The notes under the pieces were generated by a model that saw only the letters and a list, made by a program, of their open reading frames with translations, searched no databases and was not told the DNA's origin. The position numbers and the translations under genes were made by a program. From the NCBI RefSeq assembly GCF_050699935.1, contig NZ_JBOHGB010000008.1:53337-117336 (forward strand): a DNA stretch of 64,000 nt, given 5' to 3'. The DNA comes from Actinophytocola sp050699935 (GTDB lineage Bacteria; Actinomycetota; Actinomycetes; Mycobacteriales; Pseudonocardiaceae). This document shows, piece by piece, positions 27,501-35,627 of this stretch (within the stretch, counting starts at the first letter, position 1; the number at the start of each line of letters is the position of its first letter).

Positions 27501-28374
27501 CGACCGGCTCTCCAACCTCGTACCCGAATACGACTACGGCCTCGACGTACACCGCGGACCCGACGCCCACGAACAAGCCGAACACTGGATCCGCGACGCC
27601 TTCCCCAACCCGACCGGGGAAGTCGACGCCGACGACATCCTCACGGACGACGCGTGGCCCGCGCTCCGCTCCCTGCTGTTCAAGCTCGACGATGCTGGCC
27701 GTGACCCGGTCGCCCTCCTCCAGAAACGTGCCGACGAGCGCGAGTTCGCCTCCGACCCCCGCAATCCGGCCCGGTCCGCGGCGAAAGTGCTCCACTACCG
27801 ACTCGCCCGCGACCTACCCCGACACGCACCCGATCCCGGCCGACCCGACCTCCTACCCGGCTGGGTAACTAGCCCACCCGAGCACGATCCGAACGACACC
27901 GACCCGGCCCGCCGCGAGCTCACCGAGTGGCTCCAGACGCGAGCCGATCGGATCGCCAGCCGCGTTCACGAACTTGGTGAACACGTCGCCCACACACAAC
28001 CCGCCTGGGCAGCCAGCCTCGGAGACCTCCCCGTCGACCCCATCATCCGCGACACCTGGATCCGACGCGCCGGCCACGTCGCCGCCTACCGCGAACGCTG
28101 GCTCATCCCAGACGCCCACCTCGTCCTACTCCCACCCTGCGACCGCGGCGAACAAGGCCGCGCCCGCGCCTGGGTCGCCCAATACCTCAACGACAACCCG
28201 ATACCCGAACCACACACCGACGACGAGATCGAGACCCGCACCCACCGCCTCCGCGACCGCCTCGCCAACCTCCGCACTCGCATGGCCTCCCAACCAACCA
28301 CCGACCCACCACATGCCAACACCCAGACCCAGCCAGCACCCGAACCGACACCCGGCCCCGACATCGGTCCATAG
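24556..28374 (+). CDS. MobF (TrwC/TraI-family) conjugative relaxase-helicase
   Basis: A 1272-aa two-domain protein that should nick the transfer origin, bind the 5' end covalently and unwind the strand for conjugation. The N-terminal relaxase part has the candidate catalytic tyrosines in PLVAYYTVEGNPPGQW and the metal-binding HRDSRAGDPDLHTH (about residue 255). An RecD-like helicase follows: Walker A GIGPPGTGKST (about 590), Walker B LLVDEAGM (about 657), VRLVGDHRQLSAV and the late motif GYAATIHRSQGMTVD. The C-terminal 250 residues are charged and proline-rich. GTG 24556 is used; ATG 24562 is an alternative. A full-length relaxase suggests the element is or was self-mobilising; no coupling protein is in view. 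Confidence 0.93.
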   Translation: MTMTCHVLHAGDGYQYLTRQVASGDVQRSAHDPLVAYYTVEGNPPGQWAGSGIADLGVSGIVSEEQMLALFGEGLRPDANAFIAERVAAGMSFEKARAEARLGRRFAQYDNEIPLVKKTTTAYAQFERDHHRRPTVEERRRIKEEIALALLHERRPGEVITREDVKKYIADELGRARHAVAGFDLVFSPVKSVSLLWALGGHEIRTAVEEIHEAAWQRALAYGEQVAAFTRMGAGGIAQVPSHGFVAVAFVHRDSRAGDPDLHTHVTVANRVLGEDGRWRTLDSKQLHAAAVSMSEVYNSAVEQGIVERFGAEFVEVSKGPGKRAVREIAGMPGEWIRGFSRRRSQVEAGYDELVRDYVRRHGHTPSRTVQIQLAQQATLATRPTKSALRTLADQIADWTRHAHDLLPGGSIPDVVAGCLHRQATSLEYNPEQAAAAVVDAVSASRATWNVFHIRAEAHRQLRPVDFAGSEERMAAVETVTQLALGRESVLLDVEVELVPSLLQRPDGESVFTRHGSQRYTSEQILAAEQRLVDASQTAAGPVVSRFARDLAIRRFETSSRKKVRLNPGQRALVQHFVSSGQFLAIGIGPPGTGKSTAMRAVREAWETTGGRVLGFAPSAVAASVLGDELGVRANTIHSLLLAHALGVDLDIHAGDMLLVDEAGMADTRSLDGVRALAAEHGAVVRLVGDHRQLSAVEAGGALRLIYHDSGGVELTDVRRFADPAEAAAVLQFRVGDPQSLDFYASHGRLFGGVRAVALDQLYADWKADVAAGRTSVMMSDSADVARELSARAQAERRATGAAELGGVELHDGTHAGVGDRIVTRKNRRQLVVRGGRDYVKNGDLWEVEKRHTDGRLTVRHIEHRGRRTLPAWYVREWVELGYAATIHRSQGMTVDTARAFLTIAATREAALVALSRGVYGNYAYLDTETVLHPDEPTILPGDLFYRYREATPAIRALAAILAREGAELSATETLREALADLDRLSNLVPEYDYGLDVHRGPDAHEQAEHWIRDAFPNPTGEVDADDILTDDAWPALRSLLFKLDDAGRDPVALLQKRADEREFASDPRNPARSAAKVLHYRLARDLPRHAPDPGRPDLLPGWVTSPPEHDPNDTDPARRELTEWLQTRADRIASRVHELGEHVAHTQPAWAASLGDLPVDPIIRDTWIRRAGHVAAYRERWLIPDAHLVLLPPCDRGEQGRARAWVAQYLNDNPIPEPHTDDEIETRTHRLRDRLANLRTRMASQPTTDPPHANTQTQPAPEPTPGPDIGP

Positions 28375-28421
28375 CTGACCGCGAAACCACATCCTCGGAC
28401 GACGCAGGTCAACGTCACGCT

Positions 28422-28792
28422 GTGATGAGGGCGAACGACCAGGGCGAAAGACGAGGGAGAGCATCGAAGCCCACCCGGGTGTCGTCGCGATTTCCTGCAG
28501 CGCGTCCACGCCGACGACGAGCAGACCTCGGGGGCCACGCGCGACGTGCGGCAAACCCCACAGTGCCGACCGGTCCTGAGCCCGCACTGTCTGGACCTCC
28601 CGGAATCGTCGAGCTGGTCGTTGAGCACACGGCGCTACGCCCGCTCGACGGTATCCAGCTGCAGGGTGCGTGCCCGTTCTGCGAATCCACCGCGTTCGGT
28701 GTGCGGCCGGAGCCGCTGGGTACCTTCACTGTTTCCGGTGCGGCGAGGCCGGGGATCGGGTTCGGTTCGCCACCAAGATCACCGGGCGTTGA
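28422..28792 (+). pseudogene. CHC2 (DnaG-type) zinc-finger protein, frameshifted
   Basis: One frame gives VELVVEHTALRPLDGIQLQG followed by ACPFCESTAFGVRPEPLG. The neighbouring frame continues with LHCFRCGEAGDRVRFATKIT and a stop. Joined, they make a DnaG-like CHC2 zinc finger (CPFx..CFxCGxxGD). One missing C near 28726 explains the break. It is probably a small primase-type zinc-finger protein, now broken, unless this is a sequencing error. Confidence 0.6.
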
Positions 28793-29162
28793 CACATGGC
28801 CCGTCGCTAGTAGGGGTGACGGGTTCGTCCGCGTCGTAGGGCCGCAGTCCGAGGTAGAGGGTGTAGTAGGCGTCCCTGACCGCGCGCAGCTTCGTCTTGC
28901 CGACACCGAGGTGTCCGGCGATGGCCCGGCCGGTCGGCGCGCCGGCCCACGGACCGGTCAGGTGGGTCTTCACCGCGCCGCCCCGGTGCGCGTGGTCGAT
29001 CCGGGCGAGGTGGCTGGCCAGCTCGTCATCAGTGAGCATGGCTGGGCGCCGTGCCAGTGCGGTGAGTTCGATGATCGCCGCCGACAATGCGATCCGCCGC
29101 CGACGGAACCGCAGCAACAGCTCCGCACACTGCTCCTCGAGCACACTGTCCGGCGTGGGCAT
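28779..29162 (-). CDS. Hypothetical helix-turn-helix-like protein (127 aa)
   Basis: A 127-aa helical protein starting at ATG 29162, 5 bp after the gene upstream. Its C-terminal half contains GRAIAGHLGVGKTKLRAVRD, a helix-turn-helix-like pattern. Probably a small DNA-binding regulator encoded with its partner. Its 3' end meets the CHC2 pseudogene end-on. Confidence 0.6.
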   Translation of the reverse strand: MPTPDSVLEEQCAELLLRFRRRRIALSAAIIELTALARRPAMLTDDELASHLARIDHAHRGGAVKTHLTGPWAGAPTGRAIAGHLGVGKTKLRAVRDAYYTLYLGLRPYDADEPVTPTSDGPCVNAR

Positions 29163-29167
29163 CGCCG

Positions 29168-29476
29168 TCACCGTGGTTGCTCCGGAGTCGGCACCGAACT
29201 CGGCTTCGACGTGGGCGTCGAAGTCCGTGCTGGTCCGAGCTGAGTCGTGCGGCGTGCCGCAGCCTGCGCCCACCGCTGCCGAAAGGCGTCCGTCGCTTCC
29301 GCGTCGTCGACGCGGGAGCTCAGCCACAGCTTGACCCGCGGCGCACGTGGGCCGCCTGGGTTCGGCGCCGTGTCGTCTGGCTGGCCGAGAAACGACTTGA
29401 TCATCGAAGGAGTCCATCCGCGGTCCTTCAACTCGGCCACCCCGACGTAGGCCCCGCACCTGTCTCGCCAACTCAA
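29168..29476 (-). CDS. Small hypothetical protein (102 aa)
   Basis: A 102-aa protein beginning MSWRDRCGAYVGVAELKDRG then WTPSMIKSFLGQPDD, resembling short excisionase- or MerR-like DNA-binding segments. The later part is basic and disordered. AAGGAG lies upstream of the ATG. First gene of a two-gene operon. Function uncertain. Confidence 0.55.
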   Translation of the reverse strand: MSWRDRCGAYVGVAELKDRGWTPSMIKSFLGQPDDTAPNPGGPRAPRVKLWLSSRVDDAEATDAFRQRWAQAAARRTTQLGPARTSTPTSKPSSVPTPEQPR

Positions 29477-29692
29477 CAGTCGACTCCTTTCGCTCGCGCT
29501 ACCCGGATCGGCAACGAGAGTGACACAACCGCACTGACCAGCGGATTGTCGAGCCCAGGAACTAATGCATAGGCTTCACCTTCAATTCGCCCGTTCAGGG
29601 GAGCCCCAGCACACTCGGCCGACCAGCGGACGTCGTGCGGCGACGTCCAGCACTTGACACGTCCGCCATCGACCGTGTGCGGCCACTGTCGT

Positions 29693-29733
29693 GGCTTCGG
29701 GAGTTACAGTTCAGGCCCGGAACTCCCGAAGCC
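29693..29733. terminator. Hairpin in gene-free gap
   Basis: GGCTTCGGGAGTT pairs perfectly with AACTCCCGAAGCC around 15 nt. It sits about 110 bp past the stop of the minus-strand gene at 29841. The gap 29477-29840 contains no gene I can support. Confidence 0.65.
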
Positions 29734-29840
29734 GACCCCGAGCCGCAAAGTAACGGCTTCTCGCTGGTCAGGTGAAGGATCGGCTCGACGGTCACGGCTT
29801 GTGCGCCGTGAGTCGGTGTTCTGGTGGCAGGACAGGCAGA

Positions 29841-30263
29841 TCACGTGCGAGGCGCAGGCGAGGCCCGGTGTGGGTGTGCGGCGTGCCGGGCGAACGCCTG
29901 CTCGAGTTCGGCCGGGTCGAGGAGGTGGAGGAAGGATCGGCCGTCGCAGACGCCGCACAGCGTTGCGCAGCCGACGTCGTATCCGGCGCCGTATCCACCG
30001 GGCTTGCTGAATGCCGAGGTGACCGCGCGTATTCCGCTGACGGCGCCGCAGCCGGCGCACCGGTCGGCGACCGGGCAGTCGGTGGTGTCCAGCAGCGCGT
30101 CGTCCGGCGGGCCGGGGAACGCGACATCGTCGAAGTCGGCATCGTCGAGGTCGGTCAAGCCGACGGTATGCCAACCGTCGAGGGTGAGCCCGTCCAGCCG
30201 GGTGTTGCGACGGCGGTGGTGGTGGTCGGCGCGCCGGATGCGGTTGCGTTGCCCCTTGCCCAT
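29841..30263 (-). CDS. Hypothetical protein with zinc site (140 aa)
   Basis: A 140-aa protein: basic N-terminus (RIRRADHHHRRRN), an acidic middle (LTDLDDADFDDVAFPG) and cysteines in CAGCGA and CGVCDG that could hold zinc. It starts 2 bp after the upstream gene, so both are one operon. Role unknown. Confidence 0.6.
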   Translation of the reverse strand: MGKGQRNRIRRADHHHRRRNTRLDGLTLDGWHTVGLTDLDDADFDDVAFPGPPDDALLDTTDCPVADRCAGCGAVSGIRAVTSAFSKPGGYGAGYDVGCATLCGVCDGRSFLHLLDPAELEQAFARHAAHPHRASPAPRT

Positions 30264-30265
30264 GG

Positions 30266-30727
30266 TCAGGCGCCCCGTGTCGAGTCGGTGTGCTGTGTCG
30301 CCGAGGCATCCGCACGCGGCCGCGGCGGCCGGCCGAGTCTCCGGGCGACGTCGGTGATCTCGGTATCGCCGTACGCGGTGCGGGTGCCCGAGATCGACAT
30401 CCCCGTGACTGCGGCGAGATCCTTGAGTTGGTACGGCTGTGGTGTGGTGAACTCGCGGGCGTAGGCCACGAGCAGCCGCATGCGCGCCTCGGCGGCGCGC
30501 ATCTCCGTGCGGGCGCGGGCGATCTCGGCCAGCAGGGGGTCGTAGTAGAAGTCGGCGTTCTCGTCGGCCAGCCGCACGTTCTGCTCGAACGCGCGCCGCT
30601 GCCCGTCGACCTCGCCGCGCCATGCGTCGTGGCCCTCCTGCTCGTCCTCGGTCGCGTCCTCGGGCGGCGGGTCAGGCATCGGATGCATGATGTCCACCAG
30701 ATCATCGATCATGTCTCGCTTCGCCAT
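30266..30727 (-). CDS. Small helical DNA-binding-like protein (153 aa)
   Basis: A 153-aa acidic, helical protein with a long heptad-like stretch (AEIARARTEMRAAEARMRLL) and a C-terminal helix-turn-helix-like segment (LKDLAAVTGMSISGTRTAYG). The ATG at 30727 faces a 39-bp dyad immediately upstream. It is likely a regulator, perhaps controlling itself through that dyad. Confidence 0.6.
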   Translation of the reverse strand: MAKRDMIDDLVDIMHPMPDPPPEDATEDEQEGHDAWRGEVDGQRRAFEQNVRLADENADFYYDPLLAEIARARTEMRAAEARMRLLVAYAREFTTPQPYQLKDLAAVTGMSISGTRTAYGDTEITDVARRLGRPPRPRADASATQHTDSTRGA

Positions 30728-30737
30728 GTGAAACAGT

Positions 30738-30776
30738 ATGCGCAACAGAGTGCGATGATCGCAATAGGTTGCGCAT
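30738..30776. promoter_or_regulatory. 39-bp nested dyad, putative operator
   Basis: ATGCGCAAC (30738-30746) is inverted at 30768-30776 (GTTGCGCAT). Inside, TGCGAT-G-ATCGCA (30751-30763) has the same centre (30757). It lies 10 bp upstream of the start of the helix-turn-helix-like gene on the minus strand, as expected for an operator. Confidence 0.65.
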
Positions 30777-30868
30777 GTCGCATCCTTGGTGTGGTGTCCT
30801 GGTTGCTGGCGGCTCTCTGTGGCGGTAAGGAACCATGGGAGATCAATCCTCGGGCAGGAAGGCATCAC

Positions 30869-31050
30869 GTGGTCGACGTCGGATACACGCTGCCCGGCGA
30901 CGACGGCGAGATCCGCTACAACAACGGCAGGCCGAGCATGTGCCCCGGGTCCGCGAGCTGGTCGTGTTCGACAACGAGCAGTGGTATCAGGTCGTTGACG
31001 TCCTGTGGCAGGTCGTGGTGCCGATCCGGCTGATCACCATGTCACGGTGA
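30869..31050 (+). pseudogene. Small unknown gene, frameshifted
   Basis: From GTG 30869 (AGGAAGG upstream) the frame reads VVDVGYTLPGDDGEIRYNNG. Sense is then kept only in another frame: EHVPRVRELVVFDNEQWYQV, then VDVLWQVVVPIRL, stop. The switch is near 30930. Family not identified. 31051-31189 holds nothing recognisable. Confidence 0.45.
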
Positions 31051-31189
31051 CTGGCTGTGAACTGGGCTGGCACGAGAACATCGCGAAGACCCTGACCCGA
31101 GTGGCGTGCCCACAAAACTGGCCAGTGACCTCGCTCGAAGAAGCCATCACGTTGTCCGTCTCGCGAACCCCACTGTCCCCTGCGGTCTT

Positions 31190-32710
31190 CTAGATCAGCG
31201 ACAGTTGTTCGTACTCCGGTAGGTCGAAGTGGATGACGCGGTCCGGTTCGATCCTTCCGGTCTCGGTGAGTAGGTGGGCTTCGCGTGCGTTACGCACGAA
31301 CACCGGGACGATTCGGGGAACTCGGTGCAGGGAGGCTGGGCTGGGACGCAGCACCCCATACAGCTGGCGGCTTCGGTAGATCGCGATGCCGTAGCCGCAG
31401 GAGGCGGGGGGTCCGTGGGAGTCGAACTCGAGGCGGATGCCGTCCTTCTTCCACACCGGGTCAGCCACAGCGGCGCGCAACTCGTCCACCTGCGCGGATG
31501 ACACCGCCTGCCACCACTGGCGCGCGGCCTGCTGCTCACGCTGCTCCTGCTGGAGCCGCTCTTGTTCGGCAGCCCGTGCCTGTTCCTGGCGTCGGCGTTC
31601 CTCGGCTTCCCGCTGACGTCGCGCCTGTGCGGCTTCCAGCGCCCACTGCCGCCGTTGTTCTTCCCACTGTTGTTCGCGGCGGGCCCGCTCGGCGGCCTCG
31701 GCGATCTCGCGTTGGCGTTGCTCCTCCTGCCGCCGTGCCTCGGCTTCGTCCCTGCGGCGCTGCTCGGCCGTCTGCTCCCGCTCCCGCTGTTGGCGCTTGC
31801 GCTCGTCTTGTCGTTGCCGCATGGCGTCGTGCCGGATCATTTCGTCGACGCTGCGGGAGGTTGTCCAGATCAGGTGGCGTCGGACGTAGCGCCTCTCGGC
31901 TCCGATCCCGATCCGTCGGTAGCGGGTTCGGACCTGGTGGACGAAGGTCTGCTCGTAAAGCACCCAGCCGACAAAAGCGTCCAGGGGAAGGCGTTGGATG
32001 CGCCAGGCGCCATCGGAGTAGCGGAAGCCGGCAACACCGTCGATGACGGTCCACGCCAGGTCATGATCCACATCACCGTCAGCATCACGGGCAACATCGT
32101 CAGCGTTCCCGTTGGTGTCGCTATCTGTGTCGCGGACCCGGATGGAGGGCACGACCCCCATCCACGGCACCCGTGCGGCGGTGCTGACCCAGCACACGCC
32201 GACGCCGTCGTTCTGGTAGCGGAGGGTGCGCTCGCTGATGTCCTCGTCGGTGATCGGCGAGAGCTGCGCTTCCCAGGCCACCTGGTGCGTCCCATCGAGC
32301 GAGACGGCCAGCACGTCCGCGCGCCAGCTGCCGTTCGGGGCACGGGCTTCTAGATCGGCACGCCAGCCGACAGTGCGAATCGCGGTCGCCAGCGCCAGCT
32401 TCAGCCGGTGATGCTCCAGCGACTCGTTGAGCCACACGCAGTCAGCGGGCCGACCAGGGTCGTGAGCGAAGTACCGCAGCTTGCGGCTGGAGACCTTGGC
32501 GTGCACGCCGTGCCCGCACGCGGGGCAGCGCAGCGCGACCCGGGGCCGGGCCTTGTGCACCGCGGCCCAACTCATCCCGCATCCGAGGTCCAGCAGGGTG
32601 GCGTCGATGCGGCCAGCCTCGGGATGGACCGCGGCGAACGCCACGTCAGCGGCCGCCGTGTTCGAGGCGAGTAGCCGCTGACGCAAGCTCCACGCGGGCA
32701 CGGTCACCAC
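31190..32710 (-). CDS. CoiA-like (competence/nuclease-like) protein with coiled coil
   Basis: A 506-aa protein. The N-terminal 190 residues follow the CoiA-like plan: a zinc motif CPACGHGVHAK, then LRYFAHDPG, SLEHHRLKLALATAI and a PD-(D/E)xK-like core (WRADVLAVS and HQVAWEAQLS). The middle (about 300-400) is an extreme Gln/Glu/Arg repeat likely to form a long coiled coil. The C-terminal 90 residues may be a separate domain. CoiA acts in DNA uptake and recombination; in elements such proteins may process DNA. Start GTG 32710. A short upstream frame, 32711-32849, was not called. Confidence 0.75.
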   Translation of the reverse strand: MVTVPAWSLRQRLLASNTAAADVAFAAVHPEAGRIDATLLDLGCGMSWAAVHKARPRVALRCPACGHGVHAKVSSRKLRYFAHDPGRPADCVWLNESLEHHRLKLALATAIRTVGWRADLEARAPNGSWRADVLAVSLDGTHQVAWEAQLSPITDEDISERTLRYQNDGVGVCWVSTAARVPWMGVVPSIRVRDTDSDTNGNADDVARDADGDVDHDLAWTVIDGVAGFRYSDGAWRIQRLPLDAFVGWVLYEQTFVHQVRTRYRRIGIGAERRYVRRHLIWTTSRSVDEMIRHDAMRQRQDERKRQQREREQTAEQRRRDEAEARRQEEQRQREIAEAAERARREQQWEEQRRQWALEAAQARRQREAEERRRQEQARAAEQERLQQEQREQQAARQWWQAVSSAQVDELRAAVADPVWKKDGIRLEFDSHGPPASCGYGIAIYRSRQLYGVLRPSPASLHRVPRIVPVFVRNAREAHLLTETGRIEPDRVIHFDLPEYEQLSLI

Positions 32711-33194
32711 CGTGCGGGTCGCTGGTTGTCGTGTTCGTGGTACCGAGTCGTTGCCAGTAGATCAGATATGCCTCGCCGTCCACGGCGGAAACCTGTGTGA
32801 AGACCAAGTTCGCCATAACCGCGCCGTCCTTTGCACCCATTGGCGACACTCAGAGTCCTACCTGTCGTCAAACACTGTCGTCAATTCTGATCGACTCACA
32901 TTGGATCGAGGGTTCCCGATGATCGTCGCGACCTCATGGACGACCGCGCGCCTAATAAAGGACCGTTGACGACGGACTTGGATGGCAGCGATCACGGGGG
33001 CAGCGGTGGGTGGCGCTCGCCAAGCCACGATTCCGCATTCAGCCGCGGCGCGACACGACAGCACCCCCCGGCCGGCGATACGGACCGGCACCGATGAGCC
33101 CTGCACGTTGCCCGAACGAAGCGAGTAGCAACGAGGCGATCGCCCAGATGCTCCCGTCGTCCGAGCGCGATGGGGTCGAGGCACGATTGGTGAC

Positions 33195-33686
33195 ATGGTG
33201 AGCGACAACGCGGAGGCGGTCCGGCAGCTGGCTGGGCAAGCCCATCGGGTGGGCCGCGTATCGGGTCGGGAACCGTGGCGTGTGGCCCTGCGGTGGATCA
33301 GCCGTGGCAGGCTCGGCGAACCACGTGGCCGTCCGGTGGCGCCTGAGTTGAGCACGCCCTGGCAGGACACGATGTCCGGTGAGCGGCCTGGTTGGCGTGA
33401 GCGGGCCGCCATCCTCGACGGCCAGCCCGCGTTCGCCGTCGATTACCAAGTCTGCCGCCGCTGCCAGCTCGGCTGGGTCGAGCAGCCCTACACCGATCCG
33501 GACCTTCAGGGGTGTGGCTTGGCCAGCGCCGGCTTGGCAGCGCTGCGTATCGAACACCCTGGCCTGAGCTGGCATACCCTCGGCGGCCACTTCGCCGACT
33601 CACAAGCGTTCTGGACAGCCGTCGGCACCGGAGTACCCGGCGGCTACGAGCAGCGCCCACTCTGCCCACACGTCCGTCCAGGCTGA
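33195..33686 (+). CDS. Hypothetical protein, GNAT-like C-terminus (163 aa)
   Basis: A 163-aa protein with CRRC near residue 95 and a C-terminal segment GCGLASAGLAALRIEHPG then FADSQAFWTAVG, which resembles the acetyl-CoA-binding and last strands of GNAT acetyltransferases. A complete GNAT core is not visible. ATG 33195, or GTG 33198. The 32850-33194 interval has no supported gene. Confidence 0.5.
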   Translation: MVSDNAEAVRQLAGQAHRVGRVSGREPWRVALRWISRGRLGEPRGRPVAPELSTPWQDTMSGERPGWRERAAILDGQPAFAVDYQVCRRCQLGWVEQPYTDPDLQGCGLASAGLAALRIEHPGLSWHTLGGHFADSQAFWTAVGTGVPGGYEQRPLCPHVRPG

Positions 33687-33882
33687 TCAAGCTCGCAGCG
33701 AAGATGGTCGCGCTCCACCGAGAACCGTCCGGCAGAGCACGGCTACTTGAACGCCTCCGGTGGCCGGGTTCGCAAAGGCGTTGCCCCATCAGCGTGAACC
33801 CGGTCCTGCTATGCGGTGACAGCTCTGTTCAAAACGGGTTCATGGTGATGGGCTTGTCGTCAACGGAAGCGGGTTTCGGTAG

Positions 33883-34434
33883 ATGGAGGTCGCCGTGGCG
33901 ATCCGGTTGAAGCTCGGGAACTACGAGACTGTGCAGGACGACCCCCTGGGCCGCTCGTTCATCGGGTACTTCCCCCGGATGACCGAGGCCGAGGCGTGGA
34001 AGACCGGGCGGGGCGTGTGGCGGATGAACGCCGACAAGGCGACCCGGCAGCGGTTCGCGGTCATCGTCGGCGAGGGCCTGATCCGCGCGGTCGGTGAGAT
34101 CACTGGCGTGGCCGTCCACGGCGATCGCGTTGCCCTGGAGGGCGCGGTGTTGACTGATGGTCACCCGGTGCGAGATGCCTGGCTCAACCAGCCCGACCCG
34201 GTGGCCAACGGGTCGCAGAATCCGGTCGGTTACTGCGAACTCCCGGAGGAGAAGCCGTTCATCTACCGACCCTGCGCCTGCGGCTGCGGCGACCCAACCG
34301 ACCGGGACTTCCTGCCCGGCCACGATGTGCGCGCCATCCAAGCCCGCGTCCGCGAACACTTCGACGGCTCGCCGCTGAAATTCATCCAATGGGTCGACGG
34401 CACGCTCGCTGGTTCGGCCACCGGAGCAGGGTGA
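33883..34434 (+). CDS. Hypothetical protein with CxCG zinc motif (183 aa)
   Basis: A 183-aa protein: N-terminal alpha/beta domain (GRSFIGYFPRMTEAEAWKTG, then RFAVIVGEGLIRAVGEITGV) and a C-terminal zinc motif CACGCGDPTDRDFLPGHDVR. That CxCGC..FLPGHD pattern recurs in actinobacterial accessory proteins and may bind nucleic acid. The stop overlaps the next start. Confidence 0.6.
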   Translation: MEVAVAIRLKLGNYETVQDDPLGRSFIGYFPRMTEAEAWKTGRGVWRMNADKATRQRFAVIVGEGLIRAVGEITGVAVHGDRVALEGAVLTDGHPVRDAWLNQPDPVANGSQNPVGYCELPEEKPFIYRPCACGCGDPTDRDFLPGHDVRAIQARVREHFDGSPLKFIQWVDGTLAGSATGAG

Positions 34435-35156
34435 TGGGGTGGTTCCGGCGCAAACCGGCCAGGGACACCGGGGACGAGAAGCCGGCGGCCGGACACGAGC
34501 GTCCGCCGCTGATCGACCGGGCCAATGAGGCGGACGCCATCCGCCAGGCCCTATACCTTGCCGGATTCCATCCGCATCAGGAAAAGAGTGGCGGTCGGGT
34601 TCGGGCTGGGTACCGAGTCGAGGACGTCGGGCTGGGCCCGACGTTCCTGGTGCGCCACAGCGGGAACGCTGACGAGGAACGTCTACACGAGGAACGGTCG
34701 TACATGGCGGCGTTGGCGGCCTTGGGTTACGTCGTCGAGCCGGTCACCGATGAGTCGGCAGGCGGGTTGCGGGTGTGGCCGCTCGGGCAACGTCCAGCGC
34801 TGCCGGTGATCGATCCGCGTGAGCTGGTGAACGAGTGGCTGCGCAGCCTGACCATCATCGGGGAGGGCAAGAGCATCGACGAAACCCTCGCGCTGATCGC
34901 GAGCGTCAACCGCACCGGCACACACGCCGTGCCGATCCGTACACCCCTTCCACCTGACGACGCCCGCGCTCTGGAATCCGTGCTCGCCTGGAACAACGAG
35001 ATCCGCTCGCGTCAAGCCGGGGTGAACCTCCTCGTCGAGCAACTACTCATCCGCTGGCTGGCCGAAGCCACCGGTCAGACCTGGAACCAGGTCGTCCAGC
35101 GGCTGGCCTTGGGCATCGAGGAGTTGCTGCCGCCGGAACAACCCACCAACTCCTGA
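34434..35156 (+). CDS. Hypothetical protein (240 aa)
   Basis: A 240-aa soluble protein whose ATG overlaps the previous stop (TGATG). It begins with a basic MGWFRRKP and continues with an alpha-helical body (EADAIRQALYLAGFHPHQ; VNLLVEQLLIRWLAEATGQT). No known domain or membrane helix. Confidence 0.6.
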   Translation: MGWFRRKPARDTGDEKPAAGHERPPLIDRANEADAIRQALYLAGFHPHQEKSGGRVRAGYRVEDVGLGPTFLVRHSGNADEERLHEERSYMAALAALGYVVEPVTDESAGGLRVWPLGQRPALPVIDPRELVNEWLRSLTIIGEGKSIDETLALIASVNRTGTHAVPIRTPLPPDDARALESVLAWNNEIRSRQAGVNLLVEQLLIRWLAEATGQTWNQVVQRLALGIEELLPPEQPTNS

Positions 35157-35190
35157 TGTCCCAACACAAACAGAGCCGATTCACCGAAGG

Positions 35191-35451
35191 ATGGAGCGGA
35201 TGACCCGTACCCCCACCCGGCGCGGAGTCCAGTTCGGCCCGGCCGAACAGAACGTGCTGGCAGTGATCGACGAGCACGGCCTGCGGACATTGCGGTACGA
35301 CGGTGCCCCGTGTGAGCTGGTCCGCGCCGCCGAACCTGCACCTTCGCCAGCCAGGCCAGACACCTGCACGCTCACCTGGAGCAAACCAGCCCAGGCAACG
35401 TCAAGGTCGATCCGCGGATCGTCTCCGGCAACGCCGGCGAACCCGTGCTGA
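35191..35451 (+). CDS. Small hypothetical protein (86 aa), possibly truncated
   Basis: It begins RRGVQFGPAEQNVLAVIDEH then GLRTLRYDGAPCELVRAA and loses protein-like character after residue 55. It is probably the N-terminus of a longer gene whose remainder lies broken in 35452-35620. GAAGGA lies upstream; ATG 35191 or 35200. Confidence 0.4.
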   Translation: MERMTRTPTRRGVQFGPAEQNVLAVIDEHGLRTLRYDGAPCELVRAAEPAPSPARPDTCTLTWSKPAQATSRSIRGSSPATPANPC

Positions 35452-35620
35452 GCGCGCAGCAAACACCAGCCGACATCCTCGTGGTGCTCGGCCACACGGA
35501 CCCTCGACGGTGGCCACGTGGCCACCGTCCTGGACGTCCCCGCCGCTGATCTGTGCGGCGCCGTCAACGCCCGTGTCGTCGTGCTGAACACCTGCTACCT
35601 GGGCGTTCATGTAGGCCCGG
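35452..35620 (+). pseudogene. CHAT/caspase-like remnant
   Basis: Fragments DILVVLGHTD and, in another frame, DGGHVATVLDVPAADLCGAV then VVVLNTCYLG resemble the His and Cys blocks of CHAT-type caspase-fold proteases. At least one frameshift separates them and there is no intact gene. Confidence 0.35.
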
Positions 35621-35627
35621 TGAGCCA

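Noticed and set aside
32646..32849. Short minus-strand frame before the CoiA-like gene
   Set aside because: It overlaps the CoiA-like start and has only weak start signals, so it was not called a gene.
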